DNA from: Acidobacteriota bacterium
GTDB lineage: Bacteria > Acidobacteriota > Polarisedimenticolia > J045
NCBI GenBank assembly: GCA_020350085.1
Contig: CP070706.1
Location: forward strand, 64,377-70,419
Direction of reading: 5' to 3'
Length of the DNA stretch: 6,043 bases
Below are positions 1 to 5,048 of the stretch, piece after piece. The translations under genes and the position numbers were made by a program. Each line of letters begins with the position of its first letter. Position 1 is the first letter of the stretch. The notes beneath the pieces are model-generated. The model searched no databases and was not told the DNA's origin. It was given only the letters and a program-made list of their open reading frames with translations.

Positions 1-638
1 CGGCCGATGGACTTGATGCCGCCGATGATGACGGCCCCGGCCGCGATCGCCATGATCAATCCGCTGACCCAGGTCTGGATGCCTAACGAGCCCTCGAGAG
101 CTGCAGCTACCGAGTTGGACTGCACGCCGTTGCCGATGCCGAAAGCGGCCACCGCCGCGAACAGGGCGAACAGCCACCCCAGGCTCTTGCCCAGCCAGCG
201 CTGCCGGATGCCCCGCTCCAGGTAGTACATCGGCCCGCCGGCCTGCTCGCCGCGCGCGTCTGTGGTGCGGAACTTGACCGACAGCATCGCCTCGGAGAAC
301 TTCGTCGCCATGCCGACGATGCCGGTGATCCACATCCAGAACAGCGCGCCCGGCCCCCCGGCGGCGATCGCCGTCGCCACGCCGACGATGTTCCCAGTGC
401 CGACGGTGGCGGCGAGCGCCGTCATCAGCGCCTGAAAGTGGGAGATATCCCCTTCGGCGTCCTTTTCCCTGCGGACGACGAGTGCCAGCCAAAGCGAGTA
501 CCACAGGCTCCTGAACTGCAAGCCGCGCAGCCGAACGGTCAGAAAAAGCCCCGTCAACAGCAGGAGCGGGATCAGCAGGAACGGGCCCCAGACGAAATCG
601 GAAGCGGCCACCACGTACTGCAGCAGAGTCTCGCGCAC
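1..638 (-). CDS. Sodium:alanine/glycine symporter, AGCS family (3' end outside the window)
   Basis: This inner-membrane secondary transporter is expected to import alanine or glycine with Na+ (family knowledge). Reading the minus strand from a GTG at 638 gives 212 codons with no stop, so the rest lies beyond the left edge; full-length members are about 450-550 aa. A hydrophobic first segment (residues about 16-34) is followed by ALAATVGTGNIVGVATAI (74-91) and GGPGALFWMWITGIVG (94-109), which closely resembles the family signature. GGPMYYLERG (134-143) and FGIGNGVQSNS (166-176) follow, all characteristic of the family. The GTG is chosen because GAGG lies 7 nt upstream, in-frame TGA and TAG stops lie about 60 nt further up, and no ATG intervenes. 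The gene follows the cold-shock gene on the same strand but is separated from it by a strong terminator, so it probably has its own promoter in 639-730, where I see only weak -10-like boxes. Substrate preference cannot be read from the sequence. Confidence 0.95.
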   Translation of the reverse strand, partial: MRETLLQYVVAASDFVWGPFLLIPLLLLTGLFLTVRLRGLQFRSLWYSLWLALVVRREKDAEGDISHFQALMTALAATVGTGNIVGVATAIAAGGPGALFWMWITGIVGMATKFSEAMLSVKFRTTDARGEQAGGPMYYLERGIRQRWLGKSLGWLFALFAAVAAFGIGNGVQSNSVAAALEGSLGIQTWVSGLIMAIAAGAVIIGGIKSIG

Positions 639-730
639 CGCAGCCCTCGCTGGAGCCGGCCGCGCTCGCCGCTTCGCCGCCGGCTCGGGGTGCGTAGTCT
701 ATCAGCGTCGTGAGCCGGGACAGAGCCACC

Positions 731-761
731 AAAGAAAAACGCCCCGCCGGCCGGCGGGGCG
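731..761 (-). terminator. Rho-independent terminator of the cold-shock gene
   Basis: Positions 740-761 are a perfect 22-bp GC-only palindrome (11-bp arms, CGCCCCGCCGG and its complement). On the minus strand it is followed directly by TTTTTCTTT (739-731). It lies 26 nt past the stop codon of the cold-shock gene. The T-tract is only on the minus-strand exit side, so termination is expected in that direction only. Because a perfect palindrome leaves no loop, the innermost pairs must open to form it. Confidence 0.9.
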
Positions 762-787
762 CCTCTCATGCATGCAGTGGATGTCGT

Positions 788-991
788 TTACTTCTGGCGT
801 CGCACCTGGCTCGCCTGCAGTCCCTTTGGTGATTCGACCACTTCGAACTCGACAACCTCCCCTTCGCTCAAAGACTTGAAACCATCGCCTTCAATAGCGG
901 TGTGATGGACGAACACGTCCGGGCCGTTGTCCTGGCTGATGAAGCCGTAACCTTTGGCATCGTTGAACCACTTCACTTTTCCCTGTGGCAT
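788..991 (-). CDS. csp: CspA-family cold-shock protein (67 aa)
   Basis: This is a single cold-shock domain (OB-fold) that binds single-stranded RNA and DNA in the cytoplasm and acts as an RNA chaperone (family knowledge). It starts MPQGKVKWFNDAKGYGFI, with the RNP1 motif KGYGFI at 13-18 and the RNP2 motif VFVHH at 26-30. The 67-aa length is normal for the family. The ATG at 991 is chosen because homology starts there and AGAGAGGT lies about 10 nt upstream. An in-frame ATG at 1090 would add 33 non-homologous residues and has no ribosome binding site. The gene is a single transcription unit: it has a good promoter at 1150-1178, a leader of about 150 nt, and a terminator at 731-761. A long leader is typical of cold-inducible csp mRNAs, but the sequence alone cannot show whether this copy is cold-induced or constitutive. 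Confidence 0.97.
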   Translation of the reverse strand: MPQGKVKWFNDAKGYGFISQDNGPDVFVHHTAIEGDGFKSLSEGEVVEFEVVESPKGLQASQVRRQK

Positions 992-1143
992 GCTGCTATG
1001 ACCTCTCTTGCTTCGAACACCACACGCGCTCGAAAGCCTGTAACCAGCTCCTCGTAGCCCACCCTTCGGCGGAACACGCTCCCGCCGCATGGATCACGAA
1101 GGATGGGAAGGGAAGCCGACTCTGTGAAACGACTTGACACGAC
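992..1143 (-). promoter_or_regulatory. Long 5' leader of the cold-shock mRNA (predicted)
   Basis: The predicted start site near 1143 lies about 7 nt beyond the -10 box and leaves a leader of about 152 nt before the ATG at 991. That is close in length to the long regulatory leader of E. coli cspA. Just upstream of the ribosome binding site, TTCGA and TCGAA can form a short hairpin with a 13-nt loop (on the minus strand, about 1012-1034). No significant coding capacity was recognised. Regulation by temperature-dependent folding is inference; no cold-box consensus was identified with confidence. Confidence 0.5.
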
Positions 1144-1149
1144 GGGGAA

Positions 1150-1178
1150 ATTATCGGCAGTCCGAGCGCACTCGGCAA
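1150..1178 (-). promoter_or_regulatory. Sigma70-like promoter of the cold-shock gene
   Basis: On the minus strand, TTGCCG (1178-1173, 4 of 6 matches to TTGACA) is followed by a 17-nt spacer and GATAAT (1155-1150, 5 of 6 matches to TATAAT). This is the best promoter-like pair in the window, with optimal spacing, and it points at the csp gene. The predicted start is near 1143. Confidence 0.7.
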
Positions 1179-1203
1179 TCCCCCGGCCGGCAGGGGGCCG
1201 GCC

Positions 1204-1215
1204 GCTCACGTGAGC
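1204..1215. repeat. Perfect 12-bp palindrome upstream of the csp promoter
   Basis: GCTCACGTGAGC is a perfect palindrome. Allowing one mismatched pair it extends to about 18 bp (1200-1219 region). Its centre lies about 66 bp upstream of the predicted csp start site, a position compatible with a dimeric regulator site. It sits in a GC-rich stretch (1180-1203) that has further dyads of CCGG type. It is not a convincing terminator because no T-tract follows it on either strand. Binding of a regulator is inference. Confidence 0.35.
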
Positions 1216-1250
1216 AGCCCTCAAAAAATGCTTCAATACAAGTCAGTTAG

Positions 1251-1368
1251 CCCGGATTATTCATGAACCTTCGAGCAGAAACGTCGCAGGTGCTTGCTGG
1301 ATGGCCCGAGGGGCCCGGCCAGCGGGCAGATGTGGCGTTTCGGCCGAAGGGCTCATGAATAATCCGGG
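1251..1368. repeat. 118-bp snapback inverted-repeat element, MITE- or REPIN-like
   Basis: The outer 16 bp are perfect inverted repeats: CCCGGATTATTCATGA at 1251-1266 and its complement at 1353-1368. Inside these, the two arms stay alignable almost to the centre: shared TTCG, GAAACG, TGC and GCTGG blocks lead to an apical stem GGCCC/GGGCC at 1303-1315. The whole element is therefore one imperfect hairpin centred on about 1309.5. The AT-rich termini stand out from the GC-rich surroundings. It has no coding capacity. It lies in the molbindin-csp intergenic gap, starting 12 bp from the molbindin stop codon, and could serve as a 3' stem-loop for that mRNA. A TCAG lies near each end (left 1243-1246, right 1369-1372) but not symmetrically, so a target duplication is not established. 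I cannot assign it to a named insertion-sequence family. Confidence 0.65.
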
Positions 1369-1380
1369 TCAGACGGGCTG

Positions 1381-1590
1381 TCACTCCTTCACCGGCAGGA
1401 CGTGAATCGCCTTGACCACGAGCTGCACCTGATCGCCCTTTTTCAGCTTCAGATGGCCCACCGATTCTGTCGTGATCACGGACGCCATCTCGGCAGGTGT
1501 CGAGACTTCGAACTTGATCAGCGACATGACGTCGCCCTTCTTGACCGATTTGACCGTCGCGTTGATCGCGTTGCGCGCACCGTATCTCAT
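1381..1590 (-). CDS. Molbindin: single Mop/TOBE-domain protein (69 aa)
   Basis: This small cytoplasmic oxyanion-binding protein is expected to bind molybdate or tungstate as an oligomer, as in Clostridium MopII (family knowledge). The sequence has GARNAINATVKSVKKGDVMS (4-23), then a hydrophobic strand, then ASVITTESVGHLKLKKGDQV (35-54) and LVVKAIHVLPV. These are the hallmarks of the Mop domain: an ARN-x-hydrophobic start, a VKKG turn, I/V-T-x-ESV, and LKKGD. The length is that of a one-domain molbindin with no ModE or ModC part. The ATG at 1590 is preceded by AAGAGGAGG (1605-1597) at 6-nt spacing, an excellent ribosome binding site. Longer in-frame starts would run into the upstream gene. It lies 61 bp downstream of the BNR gene on the same strand with no clear terminator between, so cotranscription is plausible. 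No molybdate transporter or cofactor gene is in view. Confidence 0.9.
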   Translation of the reverse strand: MRYGARNAINATVKSVKKGDVMSLIKFEVSTPAEMASVITTESVGHLKLKKGDQVQLVVKAIHVLPVKE

Positions 1591-1651
1591 GAGAATCCTC
1601 CTCTTGACGAGACCCGCGAGATTAGCATGGAGTCGCACCAGGCGCGGGGGG

Positions 1652-4600
1652 TCACCGAGGGATATCGGGCTCGAGGGAGAGCAGCACGATGCCTTGCGTC
1701 TCAACGAGGTCGCGGAAGGGACGGACATCTTCGTCGAACAGCTCGTCGAGGCGGGTGAGGGCCTGCTCCAGCACCGACTCGGCCTCGGCGAGGTAACGCT
1801 GCTGCGCCTCCGTCGGCTCGCTCCAGGACGAGGTCAAGAAGCGCAGCGCTCGTCGGGCCTTGGTCAGCGCGTCGGTGTCGGCGATGATCCCTTTCGTTGA
1901 CGGCGGTCGCCAGAACTCCCGCTCGAGCGCCTCGAGTGCCTCGCGAAGCGTGCGAGCCTCGCGCGCGAGCTGTCGGTAGTCCTCTGGAAGCGATTGGCTG
2001 CGCCGCTTGTGCTCCTCGATCCGCCAGCGCGCCGCGGCCTTGTCGAGAACCACTCTCACATCGTCGAGCGTGCGCTGAATCCTCTCGACGGCGTCGGCGA
2101 TCTTCTCCTGCGCCGCCCCCGCGCGCGTCACCGCCTCCCAGTGCGCGCGCCGGGCCGTTTCGCTGACGTCGAGCCGCGGATCGGCTAGCACGCGCAGGTC
2201 GGCCTCGCCGCGATGATCGCCATATTCGACGACCACCCGGTAAGTGCCCGGCGGCACCTCGGGTCCCGCGCGGTCCGGTTCCCAGATCGCGTCCGGGTCG
2301 CGCGGCCGGCGAAAGGCGTCGCGCCTGAGGTCCCAGCTCGCCCTGTTGATGCCGAGCCGCGCCGGTCGCTTGAACGTGCGAATCTCCGTCCCGCTTGCAT
2401 CGAGCACGCGAATCGTCACCTCGGGCTCTTTCTTGCGCTCGTCGTCCGCGTCTTCTTCGTCTTGCTCGCTGTCCTGCTCGCTCGCCGTGGTCTTCGAGTC
2501 CGCCCGGCGTTCTTCTTCCTGGCGCAGCCGTTCGACGTTCTCGTCCGGATGCGGCAGCTCTTCGATATCGAGCCAGTACGTCAGCAGCGCGCCGTACTCA
2601 CGGTTTTCGCCACGAAACTCGCCGTGACCGGGAAAGCGCGACGCTCCGGTCTGCTTGACGGCGTGCTGCTGCGCGTCCGCAATCGAAAACAGATGAAGCG
2701 GCTGCGCGAGCAGCTCCTCCGACAGCTCGCGCAGCGGCCGCACGTCGTCGAGCACGTACGCTCCGCGGCCGTGCGTGCCGACGACCAGGTCGTGTTCACG
2801 CGGGTGAACGACGAGATCGCGCGTCGGCACGGTCGGAAACCCGTGCGTCCACTTCCACCACTTCTTGCCCCCATCGACCGTGACGTACAGCCCGAACTCG
2901 GTGCCGAGATACAGAAGCTCGTGATCGACCGGGTCCTCGGCGACGACCAGCGCGTAGCCATCGACGTTCTCGGTCGGCACACGCTGGAAACGCCGGCCGT
3001 AGTCCGAGGCGCGAAACAGGTACGTCTCCCAGTTCGAGCGCCGGTGATCATCGAAAACGACGTACGCACTGCCTTCGGCATGATGCGAAGGCTCGATGTG
3101 CGGCACCCACGTGTGGCGCGGCACCTCAGAGACGTTCCCCTCGACGCTCGACCACGTCTCACCGCCGTCGCGGCTGACGTGCACCCGCCCATCGTCAGTG
3201 CCGACCCACAAGACGCCGCGCTCGATCGGGCTCGGGGCGATGGCGAGGATCGACGTATAGTTTTCCTCACCGGTGACGTCCGGCGTCAGACCGCCGCTCT
3301 CGTGCTGACGCTGCCATTCCCTCTCGTTCGTCGTCAGATCATCGCTGATGACCTCCCAGCTCGCGCCGCGATCGCGGCTGCGGTGCACGAACTGGCTGCC
3401 GTAGTAAATCGTCGCCGGATCGAACGGATCGATCGCGAAGCCGGCGTTCCAGTTGAAGCGCAGCTCGGGCTTTTCGCCGGATCCGGCGCCTTCGGGCGCG
3501 CCAGCGGCGGGGCGGATCGTGCGAAGTTGGCCGCTGTCGAGGTCCCAGCGATGCAGGTACCCCTCCTGGCTCATGGCGTAGCCGCGACGCGAATTTTCCG
3601 GATCGGGCACCGTGTCGAACCCGTCGCCGAAGCCGACCTCTTCCCAGTGGTGGTTGCGTATGCCGCCGTTTTCCCACACCGCGCTCGGCCCGCGCCAGGA
3701 GCCGTTATCCTGCATCCCGCCGTAGACGTGGTACGGGCGGTCCATGTCGACGCGGATGTGGTAGTACTGCGCGAGCGGCAGATTCGACACGAAGCGCCAC
3801 GACTCGCCACGATCGCGGCTGACCGCCACGCCGCCGTCGTTGCCGATGATGATGTGCTTCGGGTCGTGGGGATTGATCCACATCGCGTGGTGATCCGGAT
3901 GCACGTCCTTGAACGGCACCAGCACGCGCCAGCCCCTGCCGGCGTCTTCGGAGACGCTGACCAGGCTCCACAGGCTGTAGACACGATCCGGAAGCTCGGG
4001 ATCGACACGAAGATCGGAAAAGTAAAACGGCCGATTGCCGAAGCGGCGCTCGGCCTCGGTGTCCTTCCACGTCGAGCCGCCGTCCTCAGAGCGCAGGAGG
4101 ACGTTTTTTTCCGCCTCGACGATGGCGTAGACGATCTCCGGATGCCAGCGCGAGAAGGCGAGGCCGATGCGGCCGAGATCGCCTTCCGGCAGTCCGTCCT
4201 CGGGCGTGAGCCGCTTCCACGTCTCGCCGCCGTCGACAGTGAGATAGAGTCCCGAGCCCGGCCCGCCCGAGCGGAAAAACCACGGCCAGCGCCGGTAGTC
4301 CCACATCGCCGCGATCAGTCGGCGCGGGTTCGACGGGTCCATGACCAGATCCGCGCAGCCGGTACGCTGATCGACGTAAAGGATCTTCTGCCACGTCTTG
4401 CCTCCGTCGGTGGTGCGAAAAACGCCGCGCTGCTCGTTCTCCCCCCACGCGCGGCCGAGCGCTGCCGCGTAGACGACGTCCGGATCGCTCGGATGCGTGA
4501 CGATGCGGTGGATGCGTTCGGTCTGCTCGAGCCCGGCGTGGTCCCACGACTTGCCGCCGTCGAGCGAGCGATAAACGCCGACGCCAACCGAAGTGCTGTT

Positions 4601-4939
4601 CCGGGGGTTGCCCTCGCCGGTGCCGACCCAGACCAGGTCGGGGCTCGGCTCGAAGACCGCCAGCGAGCCGATCGAGGCCACCCGCTGATCGTCGAACACC
4701 GGCTCGAACGTCAGCGCGCCGTTGGTCGATTTCCACACGCCGCCAGTTGCCGCAGCGACGTAGACGATGTTCGGATCGGACTCGACGGCGATGACGTCGG
4801 TGACCCGCCCGCTCATTCCGGCCGGCCCGATCGAGCGGGCCTTCATGCCGGCCAGCAGCGCCGGGTCGAGGTCTGCCGCCGAAAGCGGGCCCAGCGCCGC
4901 GAGGAACGTTCCGATCAGGGCCATACGCAAGCGGTGCAT
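1652..4939 (-). CDS. Secreted BNR-repeat (sortilin/VPS10-type) beta-propeller protein, 1095 aa
   Basis: This is a large exported protein, often labelled 'glycosyl hydrolase' or 'BNR/YVTN repeat protein' in databases; its biochemical role is not established. The ATG at 4939 follows GGGAG at 7-8 nt and opens a signal peptide (MHRLR, hydrophobic 6-19, likely cut after SAA at about 22). The mature part has at least ten Asp-box motifs of S-x-D-x-G-x-T-W type, at residues 125, 176, 234, 284, 330, 374, 521, 589, 644 (degenerate) and 687. A first degenerate one is at 71. They cover about 60-735, as expected for one or two propellers, and end at GTHGRGAYVLDD (721-732), a typical closing motif. Next come an acidic, Glu/Asp-rich linker (about 802-840), a small beta-rich domain with PPGTYRVVV (896-904), and a helical, probably coiled-coil tail (about 925-1080). 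Only one cysteine (C195) is present, so the 10CC module of eukaryotic sortilins is absent. No sialidase-type catalytic set was recognised. Confidence 0.92.
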   Translation of the reverse strand: MHRLRMALIGTFLAALGPLSAADLDPALLAGMKARSIGPAGMSGRVTDVIAVESDPNIVYVAAATGGVWKSTNGALTFEPVFDDQRVASIGSLAVFEPSPDLVWVGTGEGNPRNSTSVGVGVYRSLDGGKSWDHAGLEQTERIHRIVTHPSDPDVVYAAALGRAWGENEQRGVFRTTDGGKTWQKILYVDQRTGCADLVMDPSNPRRLIAAMWDYRRWPWFFRSGGPGSGLYLTVDGGETWKRLTPEDGLPEGDLGRIGLAFSRWHPEIVYAIVEAEKNVLLRSEDGGSTWKDTEAERRFGNRPFYFSDLRVDPELPDRVYSLWSLVSVSEDAGRGWRVLVPFKDVHPDHHAMWINPHDPKHIIIGNDGGVAVSRDRGESWRFVSNLPLAQYYHIRVDMDRPYHVYGGMQDNGSWRGPSAVWENGGIRNHHWEEVGFGDGFDTVPDPENSRRGYAMSQEGYLHRWDLDSGQLRTIRPAAGAPEGAGSGEKPELRFNWNAGFAIDPFDPATIYYGSQFVHRSRDRGASWEVISDDLTTNEREWQRQHESGGLTPDVTGEENYTSILAIAPSPIERGVLWVGTDDGRVHVSRDGGETWSSVEGNVSEVPRHTWVPHIEPSHHAEGSAYVVFDDHRRSNWETYLFRASDYGRRFQRVPTENVDGYALVVAEDPVDHELLYLGTEFGLYVTVDGGKKWWKWTHGFPTVPTRDLVVHPREHDLVVGTHGRGAYVLDDVRPLRELSEELLAQPLHLFSIADAQQHAVKQTGASRFPGHGEFRGENREYGALLTYWLDIEELPHPDENVERLRQEEERRADSKTTASEQDSEQDEEDADDERKKEPEVTIRVLDASGTEIRTFKRPARLGINRASWDLRRDAFRRPRDPDAIWEPDRAGPEVPPGTYRVVVEYGDHRGEADLRVLADPRLDVSETARRAHWEAVTRAGAAQEKIADAVERIQRTLDDVRVVLDKAAARWRIEEHKRRSQSLPEDYRQLAREARTLREALEALEREFWRPPSTKGIIADTDALTKARRALRFLTSSWSEPTEAQQRYLAEAESVLEQALTRLDELFDEDVRPFRDLVETQGIVLLSLEPDIPR

Positions 4940-4948
4940 GGTCGATCT

Positions 4949-4976
4949 CCCGAGAAAACCAGACCTCGGGATTGTA
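4949..4976 (-). promoter_or_regulatory. Candidate -10 box and dyad upstream of the BNR gene
   Basis: On the minus strand, TACAAT (4976-4971, 5 of 6 matches to TATAAT) lies about 32 nt before the BNR start codon, but there is no good -35 box 16-18 nt upstream. CCCGAG and CTCGGG (4949-4954 and 4965-4970) form a 6-bp dyad with a 10-nt gap. It spans the likely transcription start and touches the GGGAG ribosome binding site, so it could be an operator or a leader hairpin. Both readings are tentative. Confidence 0.35.
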
Positions 4977-5002
4977 AAGGATGGGGTCGGGCGAAGTATT
5001 AT
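4972..5002 (+). promoter_or_regulatory. Candidate promoter of argF
   Basis: TTGTAA (4972-4977, 4 of 6) and TATTAT (4997-5002, 5 of 6) are separated by 19 nt, longer than the optimum of 17. They point at argF and predict a leader of about 40 nt. The -35 element overlaps the candidate minus-strand -10 box of the BNR gene, so the two divergent promoters may compete. No clear ARG-box palindrome was recognised. Confidence 0.4.
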
Positions 5003-5048
5003 CTTCCGCCCCGCCGGTGATCCCCCCAAAGAGCCGGGAGACGAGACG

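Noticed and set aside
438..713. Small open frames on both strands at the left end, including a 65-codon minus-strand frame at 572-769
   Set aside because: They overlap the symporter coding sequence or the csp terminator in other frames and show no domain or ribosome binding site.
992..1090. An upstream in-frame ATG at 1090 for the cold-shock protein
   Set aside because: It lacks a ribosome binding site and adds 33 residues with no cold-shock similarity; family members start at MPQGKVKWF-like sequence.
1134..1162. A plus-strand promoter starting with a perfect TTGACA at 1134-1139
   Set aside because: No -10-like hexamer lies 15-19 nt downstream, and no plus-strand gene follows in this region.
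1246..1380. An integron attC site, suggested by a palindromic element of about 120 bp
   Set aside because: The GTTAGCC at the left end is off consensus and in the wrong orientation. There is no RYYYAAC at the left and GTTRRRY at the right, and no gene-cassette layout.
2213..5020. A 935-codon open frame on the plus strand, antisense to the BNR gene
   Set aside because: It is a mirror of the GC-rich codon bias of the real gene. Its translation is Arg/Ala/Val-rich with no recognisable domain. The minus-strand frame has a signal peptide, repeated Asp boxes and a ribosome binding site.
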